DNA of 64,000 nt from an uncultured Eubacteriales bacterium (GCA_900550165.1 URQY01000002.1:1-64000); one strand, 5' to 3'; shown: positions 1-8,643, numbered from the stretch's first letter. Notes: generated from the sequence alone by a model not told the origin. Program-made: numbers and translations.

Positions 1-2
1 AC

Positions 3-266
3 TACGCCATCGGCCCGAAGGAGGGGCGGCGCTGCAAGCCGTATCCCGATATGGTGGACGCGGCGCTCGAGGCGATGGGGATGCCGCGCGAGGGCGCGGT
101 ATACATCGGGGATTCCGAGGTGGACGTGCAGACAGGGCTGAACGCTGGCCTGCCGGTCATCGCGGTGAGCTGGGGATTCCGCCCGCGCGAGGTCATCCTC
201 GCGGCCGACGCGACGGTCATCGCGGATGACGCGGGGCAGCTCGAAGCGCTGCTGCTGGCAGAATAA
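3..266 (+). CDS. HAD-family phosphatase, phosphoglycolate phosphatase-like (3' end only)
   Basis: Only the C-terminal 87 residues are in the window; the gene begins to the left. The frame reads a KPYPDMV segment, the usual KP(D/Y)P motif III lysine region of HAD phosphatases, followed by YIGDSEVDVQTGLNAG, the motif IV acidic GDSxxD loop that binds magnesium. This pattern is typical of phosphoglycolate phosphatase/PGMB-type enzymes that hydrolyse small phosphate esters in the cytoplasm. It stops at 264-266 and is followed by a strong terminator. It looks like an ordinary host gene and marks the left edge of the phage cassette. The exact substrate cannot be told. Confidence 0.85.
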   Translation, partial: YAIGPKEGRRCKPYPDMVDAALEAMGMPREGAVYIGDSEVDVQTGLNAGLPVIAVSWGFRPREVILAADATVIADDAGQLEALLLAE

Positions 267-287
267 AAGAACAGAGAAGAATATAGG

Positions 288-327
288 GGCAGACCGCCTG
301 AAAAAGCGGTCTGCCTTTATTTTTTTG
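288..327 (+). terminator. Rho-independent terminator after HAD phosphatase
   Basis: A perfect 10-bp stem (GGCAGACCGC at 288-297 with GCGGTCTGCC at 306-315) is followed by TTTATTTTTTT. It should isolate the phage cassette from upstream transcription. Confidence 0.9.
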
Positions 328-416
328 CAAAAAAGAAAAGACGTGCATGAGAACGTGCAACAAAATGGGGCGCGCGGGGTGGAGGTGAAAAGAGAAATAC
401 GAAATGGGGGGACACG

Positions 417-731
417 ATGGAGAAAAAGGAGCTGGGGCGCGAGGATGTGATCGAGGCGCTCAAGGAGATCGCGTTCGGACGGGTGAACCGCGGGGTGGAG
501 CTGACGTATCTGAGCGAGCCGACGGCGCAGCTCATCCGAAAGATGGACTTGTCGGCGGTGGCGGAGTTCAAGAGAAACGGCAACGGCACGGTGGAGGTCA
601 AGTTCGTCGACCGGGTGAAGGCGCTCAGCGCGCTCTATGACATGCTGGGCGGCGGAGACGCGGACGAGGCGGCGGAGTTCTTGCAGGCGCTGGAGCAGGC
701 GGGAGAGGAGAAGGACGATTGGCGGGCGTGA
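417..731 (+). CDS. Phage terminase small subunit (putative)
   Basis: 104 residues. It is acidic, with a central KFVDRVKALSALYDML helix resembling the region shared by XtmA/P27-type small terminases in Firmicutes phages. Small terminases recognise DNA and load it onto the motor. The assignment rests mainly on position directly before the large terminase. The ATG at 417 is chosen because the MEKKELGRED start precedes the conserved part and follows a purine-rich G run. It overlaps the next gene by 13 bases. It is shorter than most pac-type small terminases and no clear helix-turn-helix was recognised, which would fit non-specific headful packaging, but this is inference. Confidence 0.7.
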   Translation: MEKKELGREDVIEALKEIAFGRVNRGVELTYLSEPTAQLIRKMDLSAVAEFKRNGNGTVEVKFVDRVKALSALYDMLGGGDADEAAEFLQALEQAGEEKDDWRA

Positions 732-1981
732 AGCAGTTTTCCGCCAAGCAGAAGACGGCAATGACCTGGTGGGCGAATCCAGGGTACCAAGAGTACGACG
801 CGATCATCTGCGACGGGGCGGTGCGAAGCGGAAAGACGCTGTCGATGGGGATGGGCTTTTTCCTGTGGGCGATGCGGCGCTTTAGCGGCGAGCAATTTGC
901 GCTGTGCGGGAAGACGATCGTGTCGCTGCGGCGCAACGTGTTGCATGAGATTTTACCGAAGGTGACGGCGCTGGGCTTTCACTGCGAGGAGAAGCGGAGC
1001 GAGAATTTAGTGATCGTGCGAAGCGGGGGGCGGGAAAACAGCTTTTACCTCTTCGGCGGATACGACGAGGGGAGCGCGGCGCTCATCCAGGGCGTGACGC
1101 TGGCGGGGGTGCTGTTCGACGAGGCGGCGCTGATGCCGCGCTCGTTTGTGGAGCAGGCGAGCGCGCGATGCAGCGTATCGGGCAGCAAGCTGTGGTTCAA
1201 CTGCAACCCCGAGGGGCCGATGCACTGGTTCTACCGCGAGTGGATCTTACGCGCGGAGGAGCGCGGGGCGCTGTATCTGCACTTTACGATGGACGACAAT
1301 CCGTCGCTCTCGCCGCGCATTCGGGCGCGGTACGAAAAGGCATACAGCGGGACATTTTACCGGCGGTTCATCCTGGGCGAGTGGACGGCGGCGAAGGGGC
1401 TCATCTATGACTTCTTTACGCCGCAGGAGTATTGCGCTCGTGTGCCGGAAAAGCCGTGGGAGAGGGTGAGGATCTCCATCGACTACGGGACGGTGAATCC
1501 GACGAGTTTTGGCCTGTGGGCGCTCAAGGACGGGGTGTGGTACCGGGCGCGGGAGTATTACTTCGATTCGCGCAGAGAGGGGCGGCAGAAGACGGACACG
1601 GAGTATGTGGCGGACCTTAAAAAGTTTGCGGCGGGGGAGACAGTGGAAAAGGTGATCGTCGACCCGTCGGCGGCGAGCTTTATCGAGGCGCTGCGGCGCG
1701 AGGGATTCCCTGTGAGCAGGGCGGACAACGATGTGGCGGACGGCATCCGCGTGACGGCGAACCTATTGAAGCAGCGAAGGATCGTGATCTGCGAGGGCTG
1801 CGAGAGCTGCCTTAGCGAGATCGCGGCGTACTGCTGGGAGGAGAGCGGAACGGGAAGAGACCGGCCGAAAAAGGAGAGAGATCACGCGATGGATGAGATG
1901 CGGTATTTTGCCGTGTCGATCGCGAAAAAGGAACGCGGAGGCGGCATTGCGATGCGCGCGGTGGAGCGCGCGGCGCGATGA
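719..1981 (+). CDS. Phage terminase large subunit (ATPase/nuclease)
   Basis: 420 residues, normal length for a large terminase. It powers DNA packaging into the prohead and cuts the DNA. Walker A is GAVRSGKT (residues 33-40) and Walker B is GVLFDEAALM with D134-E135. The RNase H-like nuclease carries D255 in ISIDYGT, D315 in VIVDPS and the closing DHAMDEMRYF (D388, D392). All catalytic residues expected for the family are present, so the motor looks functional. It starts with TTG at 719, with a GGAGAGGAGAAGG ribosome-binding stretch just upstream, overlapping the small subunit stop. The portal gene follows 25 bases later. Confidence 0.95.
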   Translation: MAGVKQFSAKQKTAMTWWANPGYQEYDAIICDGAVRSGKTLSMGMGFFLWAMRRFSGEQFALCGKTIVSLRRNVLHEILPKVTALGFHCEEKRSENLVIVRSGGRENSFYLFGGYDEGSAALIQGVTLAGVLFDEAALMPRSFVEQASARCSVSGSKLWFNCNPEGPMHWFYREWILRAEERGALYLHFTMDDNPSLSPRIRARYEKAYSGTFYRRFILGEWTAAKGLIYDFFTPQEYCARVPEKPWERVRISIDYGTVNPTSFGLWALKDGVWYRAREYYFDSRREGRQKTDTEYVADLKKFAAGETVEKVIVDPSAASFIEALRREGFPVSRADNDVADGIRVTANLLKQRRIVICEGCESCLSEIAAYCWEESGTGRDRPKKERDHAMDEMRYFAVSIAKKERGGGIAMRAVERAAR

Positions 1982-2006
1982 ACAAAACGGAAAAGGAGAG
2001 GACAGG

Positions 2007-3173
2007 ATGAAAGTACCCTGGCAGAAGGAGAGAAGCACGGGCGGCGAGACCGCCGTGCAGCTGCGCAGCGGCGGACGCAGTACATTCGGACGGCTTGAGA
2101 GCTATGTGCCGCTGCTGGACGGGGAGACAGCGCTTTACCGCGAGGTGCGCGAGGCGGTGCCGGTGGTGGACGCGGCCATCTGCAAGCTGATCCGGCTGAC
2201 GGGCGGCGTGCGCGTGGCATGCGGCAACGAGCGGGCGGAGCAGGGCTTGCAGCGCTTTTTGCGCGAGGTACCGGTGGGCAGAGGGCAGAGGGGCATCAAC
2301 GCCTTTTTGGACTGTTACCTCGATTCGCTTTTGACCTGCGGGCGCGCGGTGGGCGAGATCGTACCGGACGCGGAAGGACGCGAGATCGCGGCGGTGCTGT
2401 GCGCGGACGTTTCGCAGGTGGAGGTGCGCGAGGGGGACAATCCGCTCGAATTCTGCCTGTGCGGTGTGGATGGCGGCGGGCGCAGCGTGCCGCTGGAGTA
2501 TCAGGACCTGCTGCTCTTCACACCGCTCAATCCAGAGATAGAGCATCCCTACGGTGTTTCGATGCTGCGCTCGATGCCGTACTTAACGGGGCTGCTGCTG
2601 AAAATTTACGACGCGATGGGAAAGAATTGGGACCGCTGCGGCAATGTGCGCTTTGCGGTGACGTATAAGCCGCAGGACGGCGAGCTCGACCGCGGGGCGG
2701 CACAGGAGCGCGCCGAGCAGATCGCCGAGGAATGGTCGCGGGCGATGCAGGAGGGCAGAAACGGCAGCGTGCGCGACTTTGTATCGGTGGGCGATGTATC
2801 GATCAAGGCCATCGGCGCGGACAACCAGATCCTCGACAGCGAGACGCCGGTACGGCAGATCTTAGAGCAGCTGGTGGCGAAGACGGGGCTGCCGCCGTTT
2901 ATGCTGGGGCTGAGCTGGTCGTCGACCGAGCGGATGAGCTCGCAGCAGGCGGATATGCTGACAAGCGAGATCACGGCGCTGCGGCGCACGCTCGAACCGG
3001 TCATCGAGCGCGTCTGTACGCTGTGGCTTAGGATGCACGGCTACGGCTGCCGTGCGGTGGTGGACTGGGAGGACATCAACCTGCAGGATGAGGTGGAGGA
3101 GGCCAAAGCGGCACTCTACTTGCAGCAGGCGCGAAAGCTCAGGCAGGAAAATGATGAAGCGGAGGGGAAATGA
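2007..3173 (+). CDS. Phage portal protein
   Basis: 388 residues. The portal dodecamer forms the DNA entry and exit vertex and docks the terminase. The central part contains PYGVSMLRSM and the C-terminal helix region has GLSWSSTERMSSQQADML followed by a long charged helix, typical of portals in Firmicutes myophages. The frame is open upstream to 1893, but the ATG at 2007 has an AAAAGGAGAGG site and lies after the terminase stop, so this start is preferred. The 3' end overlaps the next coding region or lies directly against it. No defect was seen. Confidence 0.88.
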   Translation: MKVPWQKERSTGGETAVQLRSGGRSTFGRLESYVPLLDGETALYREVREAVPVVDAAICKLIRLTGGVRVACGNERAEQGLQRFLREVPVGRGQRGINAFLDCYLDSLLTCGRAVGEIVPDAEGREIAAVLCADVSQVEVREGDNPLEFCLCGVDGGGRSVPLEYQDLLLFTPLNPEIEHPYGVSMLRSMPYLTGLLLKIYDAMGKNWDRCGNVRFAVTYKPQDGELDRGAAQERAEQIAEEWSRAMQEGRNGSVRDFVSVGDVSIKAIGADNQILDSETPVRQILEQLVAKTGLPPFMLGLSWSSTERMSSQQADMLTSEITALRRTLEPVIERVCTLWLRMHGYGCRAVVDWEDINLQDEVEEAKAALYLQQARKLRQENDEAEGK

Positions 3174-3175
3174 GC

Positions 3176-4108
3176 ATGGAAGTGAGAAAAGAGAGCAATG
3201 GGCTCAAAAACAGCATGGTGACGCGCGAGGAACTGGCGATCATCAATCAGTTCACGAAGCGCGCGCTCAAAGAGGACGAGGTCTACACCTTTGCCGTGCG
3301 GCTGTGCGACAACGAGGTGGACCGGGACGGCGAGCGCTTTCCGCGCGCGACGCTCGAAGAGCTCGCGGAGCTGTTTGTGGGCAAAAGCGGCATTTTTGAC
3401 CACGAGTGGACGGCGAAGGGGCAGGCGGCGCGCATCTACCGCACGGAGATCGTGGAGGAAGAGGGCGTTTGCTCGCAGGGCGAGGGGCGCTGCTATCTCA
3501 AGGGCTATGCGTATATGCTGCGCGGTGGCGAGAACGACGCGCTGATCGCGCAGATCGAGGGCGGCATCAAAAAGGAAGTGAGCGTGGGGTGCAGCGTGGA
3601 AAGGTGCGTGTGCTCCATCTGTGGTGAGGACATCAACACCTGCGCGCACAAAAAGGGCGAAGTGTACGGCGGCAAGGTGTGCTGCGCGGAGCTTGTGAAC
3701 GCGCAGGACGCGTATGAGTGGAGCTTTGTAGCGGTGCCGGCGCAGCCGAGAGCGGGCGTTTTGAAGCGCTGCGGCGGAGAGGACGTGGGCACGCTCAAGA
3801 CGCTCGTCAAGCGGCGCGGGTCAAGAGCGAACCAGAGGGAGCTTGAAAGCCTTGAAAAGCAGGCGGAGGTCGGTAAGCGCTACTTGAGTGAGCTGCGCGG
3901 CGAGGTGAAGCGGCTGATGCTCGTGTGCGAGCAGGAGGCGGATGGCGAGGCCATTGAAAAGCTCGCGGAAAAGCTCGACGAGAGCGAGCTCAAGGAGATG
4001 GAGAAGCTGTATCGCGGGAAGATGGCGAAAAAGCTGGGGCTGCGCACGCAGCTCACTTACGGAGAGAAGACGAAAGCGGCGGAGGACGAGAGCGACTTTC
4101 GCGTGTGA
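3176..4108 (+). CDS. Putative prohead protease with C-terminal scaffold-like coiled coil
   Basis: About 310 residues. FDHEWTAKGQAARI followed later by KEVSVGCSV resembles the His and Ser motifs of prohead serine proteases (peptidase S78-like, XkdF position). The region after residue 210 is rich in Glu, Lys and Leu and looks like a coiled coil, so protease and scaffold may be fused. Between them lies a Cys-rich stretch (CVCSICGEDINTCAHKK), a possible metal site. Two in-frame ATGs exist, 3170 and 3176; the GGAGGGG site at 3161-3167 gives normal spacing only to 3176. The role fits its place between portal and capsid. The protease assignment is by motif only. Confidence 0.7.
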   Translation: MEVRKESNGLKNSMVTREELAIINQFTKRALKEDEVYTFAVRLCDNEVDRDGERFPRATLEELAELFVGKSGIFDHEWTAKGQAARIYRTEIVEEEGVCSQGEGRCYLKGYAYMLRGGENDALIAQIEGGIKKEVSVGCSVERCVCSICGEDINTCAHKKGEVYGGKVCCAELVNAQDAYEWSFVAVPAQPRAGVLKRCGGEDVGTLKTLVKRRGSRANQRELESLEKQAEVGKRYLSELRGEVKRLMLVCEQEADGEAIEKLAEKLDESELKEMEKLYRGKMAKKLGLRTQLTYGEKTKAAEDESDFRV

Positions 4109-4166
4109 AAAGGAACAAAAAGCAGCGGCGCTTTTTGGATAGAACAACAGATCAAGGAGGAACGGT

Positions 4167-4520
4167 ATGAGCATTTCTTATGAGGGCATCGGCGAGTGGT
4201 GCGCAACATTTGTTTGCGGCGCGGTCAGCGAGGGCGACATTGTGAAGGTGAGCGCGAACGGCACGGTGGGCAAGTGCACGGCGGGCGACGGCTTCTGCGG
4301 CGTGGTGCGCGCCGTCGCACATGACGGCAAGGCCTGCACGGTGCAGCTCGGCGGCCTTGCGAGCGTGAAATACAGCGGCACGGCGCCTGCGGTGGGCTTT
4401 AGTGAGCTGGTGGCGGACGGCTCGGGCGGCGTGAGCAAGGCGGGCGAGAACCAGAGCGGCAGCAGCTATCTTGTGCTGAGCGTGGACAGCGCGGCGGGCA
4501 AGGCTGTCATCAAGCTTTAA
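4167..4520 (+). CDS. Head decoration/stabilisation-like protein (DUF2190-like)
   Basis: 117 residues. The sequence is glycine-, valine- and alanine-rich, with short beta-strand-like repeats (FVCGAVSEGDIVKVSANG, then GFCGVVRAVAHDGKACTVQ). This is typical of small capsid decoration proteins that reinforce the expanded head. The ATG follows AAGGAGGAACGGT. It sits immediately before the major capsid gene, where such proteins are usually encoded. No catalytic motif is visible. The function is inferred from composition and position. Confidence 0.65.
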   Translation: MSISYEGIGEWCATFVCGAVSEGDIVKVSANGTVGKCTAGDGFCGVVRAVAHDGKACTVQLGGLASVKYSGTAPAVGFSELVADGSGGVSKAGENQSGSSYLVLSVDSAAGKAVIKL

Positions 4521-4535
4521 GGAGGAGAAGGACAA

Positions 4536-5567
4536 ATGGCTTATCAGTATGAAAATGTGAAGCTCGAAAAGGGCATGTACGGCCAGAACGGCAGAAGTTT
4601 TCTGAAGGTGCTCGAATCGCTCGACCCGAGCGAGAACTACAAGGGCACGGCGCTCGAGGGACTCGACGCCTTCCAGCGCCAGCTCAAGCGCTTTGATATC
4701 CACGTCAAGGGCGCGGGCAGCGACATGGTGGAAAAGTTTTTCCACACGAGCGAATCGTCCGTGCTGTTTCCGGAGTTCGTCTCCCGCGTGGTGCGCCAGG
4801 GTATGGAAAGCGACATCCTGCCCGACATCACTGCGACCGTGACGAATTTTGACGGCATGGACTACCGCTCTATCGCGTCCGTTCCGACGGATGACGACAA
4901 GGAGCTCAAGCGAGTGGAGGAGGGCGCGGGCATCCCGACGACCAGCATCCGCACGCAGGAAAATCTCGTGAAGCTCCACAAGCGCGGCAGAATGCTGGTC
5001 GCGTCCTATGAGGTTATCCGCTTCCAGCGACTGGACCTCTTCTCTGTGACGCTGCGCCAGATCGGCGCGTACATCGCGCGCATGCACTTAAAGGACGCCA
5101 TCGACGTTTTGATGAACGGCGACGGCAACAACAATGCGGCAACAAGCTATACCATCGGCGATGGCGGCATCGGCGGCACGAAGGGCACGCTGAGCTATGA
5201 CGCGCTGCTGGGCTTCTGGTCGCAGTTTGACCCCTATACGATGAACACGATGCTGATGGGCAGCGACATGATGCTCGCGATGCTCAAGCTCTCGGAGTTC
5301 CAGAACCCGCTGACGGGCCTCAACTTCCAGGGCACGGGCACGCTCGCGACCCCGCTGGGTGCGAAGCTCCTGCGCACGAGCGCAATGCCCGCGGGCAAGA
5401 TCATCGGCCTTGACAAGAACTATGCGCTCGAGCGCATCTGTGGCAGCGAGGTGCTGGTCGAGTACGACAAGCTCATCGACCGCCAGCTGGAGCGCGCGGC
5501 CATCACGAGCATTTCGGGCTTTGCCAAGCCTTATCAGGAGGCCTCGAAGGTGCTGTCCTTACAGTAA
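4536..5567 (+). CDS. Phage major capsid protein
   Basis: 343 residues, the size of HK97-fold capsid subunits in PBSX-like phages (XkdG position). It has an N-terminal helical arm (MAYQYENVKLEKG), an acidic DDDKELKRVEEGAGIP loop and a C-terminal domain with AMPAGKIIGLDKNYALE and VEYDKLIDRQLERAAIT, a segment commonly seen in phage capsids where a mature subunit recounts its fold core. It assembles the icosahedral head. It has a GGAGGAGAAGG site before the ATG. Codon use here is closer to the host fermentative genes (more GCC/CTC) than in the surrounding phage genes, which would fit high expression. Confidence 0.85.
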   Translation: MAYQYENVKLEKGMYGQNGRSFLKVLESLDPSENYKGTALEGLDAFQRQLKRFDIHVKGAGSDMVEKFFHTSESSVLFPEFVSRVVRQGMESDILPDITATVTNFDGMDYRSIASVPTDDDKELKRVEEGAGIPTTSIRTQENLVKLHKRGRMLVASYEVIRFQRLDLFSVTLRQIGAYIARMHLKDAIDVLMNGDGNNNAATSYTIGDGGIGGTKGTLSYDALLGFWSQFDPYTMNTMLMGSDMMLAMLKLSEFQNPLTGLNFQGTGTLATPLGAKLLRTSAMPAGKIIGLDKNYALERICGSEVLVEYDKLIDRQLERAAITSISGFAKPYQEASKVLSLQ

Positions 5568-5588
5568 AAGAGTAAGGAGGGAGAGTAG

Positions 5589-5969
5589 ATGGCAGAGAGC
5601 ATGAGCGAGCAGATCTTTGCGATCGCGTGCGCGCTGACCAAGGCAGATGAGGGCGAGAAGGAAATGCTCGCGATGCTGTGCGCGGCACAGGAGGAGATGC
5701 TCGAGCAGCGGCTGAGAGAGGGCGTTTCCAAAGAAGCGTGCGCGAGCGCGTTTGTCTGCGCGGCGGCATTTTTGTCGGCGGCGGCGCTGCAAAGCGCGAA
5801 GGCGGGCGGGGAGGAGCTATCCTCCCTGCGCGCGGGCGACCTGACAGTGACGAAGTGCTCGCCCGGCGAGAGCGGCAAGCGCCTTGATGCGCTGCGTGAG
5901 CAGGCGTGGGCGCTGATGCGACCCTATACGAAGGATGGCGCATTCTGCTTTTTCGGGGTGCGAGGATGA
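5589..5969 (+). CDS. Phage head-tail connector-region protein, function unknown
   Basis: 126 residues, strongly helical, Ala-rich, beginning MAESMSEQIFAIAC. It lies between capsid and tail genes, where head-completion or connector proteins (XkdH/I positions) are found. An AAGGAGGGAGAG site precedes the ATG. No family was recognised with certainty; the role is inferred from position only. Its stop overlaps the start of the next gene (ATGA), suggesting coupled translation. Confidence 0.6.
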   Translation: MAESMSEQIFAIACALTKADEGEKEMLAMLCAAQEEMLEQRLREGVSKEACASAFVCAAAFLSAAALQSAKAGGEELSSLRAGDLTVTKCSPGESGKRLDALREQAWALMRPYTKDGAFCFFGVRG

Positions 5970-6286
5970 AAGAGCTGTTGAGCGAGGCGTTTGTGCACTG
6001 CGGCATGAGCGTGGAGGTGCGCCGAGGTGAAGACACGGTGCAGATAAAAGCATTTGTCCAGCCGCTGCGAAGGGAAAGCGGCGAGGAGCCGTTTTCCGTG
6101 ACAGCGCTGGGCGCGGTGAGCGAGCAGTGCTGGCGGTATCTGGGGCCGGCGGAGACGGCGGTCACGATGGGCGACCGTGTTATTTGCGGGGGAAGGCAGT
6201 ATGTCGTGCGCAGGGCGGCGCCGTTTTATGCAGGCGGGGAGATCGCCTATTACTGGGCGATACTGCATCCGGAGGAGACGACATGA
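5966..6286 (+). CDS. Putative head-tail joining protein
   Basis: 106 residues. Its small beta-rich character (VQIKAFVQPL, RVICGGRQYVVRRAAPFYAGGE) resembles head-tail connector or closure proteins that form the ring below the portal. The frame is open upstream to 5906, but the ATG at 5966 overlaps the previous stop in an ATGA arrangement and is preferred. The next gene also starts within its stop codon. The assignment is by position and general fold character. Confidence 0.6.
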   Translation: MKELLSEAFVHCGMSVEVRRGEDTVQIKAFVQPLRRESGEEPFSVTALGAVSEQCWRYLGPAETAVTMGDRVICGGRQYVVRRAAPFYAGGEIAYYWAILHPEETT

Positions 6287-6792
6287 CGGCAGTAAAGCAG
6301 GTGAAGCGCGCGGTGGTGAAGGCGATCGCCGACGCGGGCGGCATGGCGGTGGAGAGCTACAGCGCGGAGAAGTTCAGAATGAGTGAGCGCGCCATGACAG
6401 CGGTGGGCGCACGGGAGACGGTCATCGAGCCGCGCGGCGGGCTTGAATACCTCGGGCAGAGGGCGGATGAGAAGACGCAGGAGGTGCGCGAGGTATATGG
6501 GCGAAGAATGGCTCTCACGCTGTCGCTGGACATTTATGCGCCGAGAGAGCTGGGAGCGGATGGCTGCGAGACGGCGGCGGAGACCGTGATGCAGGCGCTG
6601 ATGACAGCGCTGCCGGAGGGACTCAGGCTGCGCGAGATGCAGCTCGGGCAGACAGAATGGGACAAGGTGACGGGGATGTTCCGACTGTGCGCGAGCGCGG
6701 GATATGCGGCGTATTTCCTTTGCGAGCGGGCAGAGGACGAGACGGTGTTTACCGATTTTGTATTGAAAGGCACGGTGAAAGAACGTGAATAG
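6283..6792 (+). CDS. Putative tail-terminator/completion protein (XkdJ position)
   Basis: 169 residues, located directly before the sheath gene, where contractile phages encode tail terminator or completion proteins. It begins MTAVKQVKRAVVKAIA and shows alternating helix and strand segments (MALTLSLDIYAP). The ATG at 6283 overlaps the preceding stop. The upstream open frame to 6127 is a shadow of the neighbouring gene. No motif defines a function; naming is from gene order. Confidence 0.55.
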   Translation: MTAVKQVKRAVVKAIADAGGMAVESYSAEKFRMSERAMTAVGARETVIEPRGGLEYLGQRADEKTQEVREVYGRRMALTLSLDIYAPRELGADGCETAAETVMQALMTALPEGLRLREMQLGQTEWDKVTGMFRLCASAGYAAYFLCERAEDETVFTDFVLKGTVKERE

Positions 6793-7858
6793 TACGATCC
6801 ATGAGCGGCCGGGCGTGTATTCGTCCTACGACGCATCGAGCGTGGTAAGCGCACGCGCGGCGGCGAAGACCATCGGCGCGGCGGCGGTGGCGACGAAGGG
6901 AGAAGCGAACAAGGTGCAGCTCATCACCTCATACGAAGAGGGAAAGAGCGTGTTCGGCGAGGACGCGAGCGGCGTGTATGGCATGAGCGCGCTGCTGAAG
7001 GTCCTGTTCCAGAATGGCGCAGGCGCGGTGAAGGCGGTGGCCGTTGGCGAGGACCCGGACGGCGCAGCGGACTATGCGAGTGCATTCGCGGCGCTGAATG
7101 AGGAGGAAGATGTTGGCGTTGTGGTGTGCGACAGTGCGGAGACGAGCGTGCACCAGAGCCTGAAAACGAGCGTGGAAAACGCGTCGGCGGCAAGACGCGA
7201 GCGCATTGCGGTCGTGGGCGGCACGGAGGAAACGGTGACGCAGATGACGGACCACGCGAAGGCGATCAACAGCGAGCGCGTGGTGCTGGTCGGGCCGGAC
7301 GTTACGCCGGATGGCGGCGCGGAGGCGAGTGCGGTGCTTGCGGCTGCGGCGGTCGCGGGCGTGATCGCGGGAGGCGGCGACGCCTCGGTCCCCATCAACG
7401 GCGCGGAGCTTGCGGGGATCAATGGCGTAAGCAAGCGGCTGAATGACAACGAGATCGACCAGCTGGTGCGCGGCGGCGTGACGCCCATCGAGTGTGTGGG
7501 CGGCGTGTGCTCGCCGGTGCGCGGCATCACGACGAAGACCTCGAGCGGTGGAGCCGCTGACACGACATGGCGCGAGCTGACGACCATCCTGATCGTGGAT
7601 GAGGTCATCCCGACGATCCGCACTGCGCTGCGCACGCGCTTTGCCCGCAGCAAGAACACGGCGCAGAGCCGCGGAGCCATCCGCTCGCAGGTGGTGCTGG
7701 AGCTCGAGGAGATGAAGACACGCGAGATCGTGGACGGCTACGGCGAGGTGAAGGTGACGGCGCTCGAGAGCGACCCGACGGTGTGTCTGGTGGAATTCAG
7801 CTTTACGGTGGCGCACGGGCTGAACCGCATCTATCTGACGGCGCACATCACGGTGTAA
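6785..7858 (+). CDS. Phage tail sheath protein (XkdK-like)
   Basis: 357 residues. It begins with HERPGVYSSYDASS, the conserved N-terminal RPGVY segment of contractile-tail sheath proteins. It later has GAGAVKAVAVGEDP, KAINSERVVLVGPD and a C-terminal domain ending FTVAHGLNRIYLTAHITV, typical of the inner sheath domain. It forms the contractile outer tube. It starts with GTG at 6785, overlapping the previous gene by 8 bases. The length is shorter than T4-type sheaths but matches the compact PBSX class (extra outer domains absent). This is the clearest evidence that the particle has a contractile tail. Confidence 0.92.
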   Translation: MNSTIHERPGVYSSYDASSVVSARAAAKTIGAAAVATKGEANKVQLITSYEEGKSVFGEDASGVYGMSALLKVLFQNGAGAVKAVAVGEDPDGAADYASAFAALNEEEDVGVVVCDSAETSVHQSLKTSVENASAARRERIAVVGGTEETVTQMTDHAKAINSERVVLVGPDVTPDGGAEASAVLAAAAVAGVIAGGGDASVPINGAELAGINGVSKRLNDNEIDQLVRGGVTPIECVGGVCSPVRGITTKTSSGGAADTTWRELTTILIVDEVIPTIRTALRTRFARSKNTAQSRGAIRSQVVLELEEMKTREIVDGYGEVKVTALESDPTVCLVEFSFTVAHGLNRIYLTAHITV

Positions 7859-7870
7859 GGAGGAAAGAAT

Positions 7871-8260
7871 ATGGCAAACACGGTATTGCCGCTGAGCAGC
7901 GACATTTATCTGGAGGTCGACGGCAAAAAGGTGGCGGTGGTGCAGAGCTACACGACCAAGGCCACCCGCACGAGCCGTGAGATCGAGGCCTTTGGCGAAA
8001 ACGAGCCGGTGGCGACGATCGCGGGCGCGAACAAGTACACGCTGGAATTAAGCCGCCTGTATGCGACGGACGAGGCCATCGGCGACGGCATCAATTTCTA
8101 TGATCTGAACGACTTTTCGCTCGTGATCTGCAAGCCGGACAAGCGCATCATTTACTCTCAGTGCCGCTGGAGCAGCATTGAAGAGGCTGGAAAGCTCGGC
8201 GATCCGGCGGCGGAAAGGGTGACGATCATCGCGCGTAAGCGCATGGAGATCGCAAGCTGA
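7871..8260 (+). CDS. Phage tail tube (core) protein (XkdM-like)
   Basis: 129 residues, matching XkdM-type tube proteins. It polymerises into the inner tube covered by the sheath. The N-terminus SSDIYLEVDGKKVAVVQSYT and the later EAFGENEPVATIAGANKYTLEL are characteristic of this family. It has an AAGGAGGAAAG site before the ATG. It is followed without a gap by the tail-assembly chaperone (TGATG overlap), the standard order of contractile-tail operons. Confidence 0.9.
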   Translation: MANTVLPLSSDIYLEVDGKKVAVVQSYTTKATRTSREIEAFGENEPVATIAGANKYTLELSRLYATDEAIGDGINFYDLNDFSLVICKPDKRIIYSQCRWSSIEEAGKLGDPAAERVTIIARKRMEIAS

Positions 8261-8643
8261 TGGACGAGCTTCTGCTGAACTTTTTGGGGCGCGAGCGGGA
8301 GAAGACGGTGCGCATCGGGGAGAGAACGTGCGCGATGCGGCTGCTTTCGGCCCGCGAGACGCTCGCGCTGCGGCGCGAGATCGCGCAGCTCGACTGTGCC
8401 GACGAGGAAGAGCGCGCGCTGCGCGCGAATGCGGCACTGCTCAAAAGAAGCCTGACGGAGGGCGGAGAGGCGGCCTTTGCAAGCGCGGAGGACGTTGAAA
8501 ATGCACTGAGCGTCGGCGAGATCAACGAGCTGGTGCGGTGCTACGCGCTGCTTGACGGGGTGGAGAACCCGTCGAGCGAGGACGGGCGCGAGAAGGTGGA
8601 AGCGCTAAAAAAAGCATGGAGCACGCGCCCTACGAACGGCTGA
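8260..8643 (+). CDS. Tail assembly chaperone, zero-frame product (XkdN/gpG-like)
   Basis: 127 residues. It begins MDELLLNFLGREREKTVRIG and contains MRLLSARETLALRREIAQLD, resembling the XkdN/tail-assembly-chaperone family that precedes the tape-measure gene in tailed phages. Near its 3' end, codons CTA AAA AAA GCA carry a seven-A run at 8607-8613 followed by a perfect hairpin, so a fraction of ribosomes probably shift into the -1 frame and continue to 8909. The ordinary product stops at 8641-8643, inside the hairpin loop. Confidence 0.82.
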   Translation: MDELLLNFLGREREKTVRIGERTCAMRLLSARETLALRREIAQLDCADEEERALRANAALLKRSLTEGGEAAFASAEDVENALSVGEINELVRCYALLDGVENPSSEDGREKVEALKKAWSTRPTNG

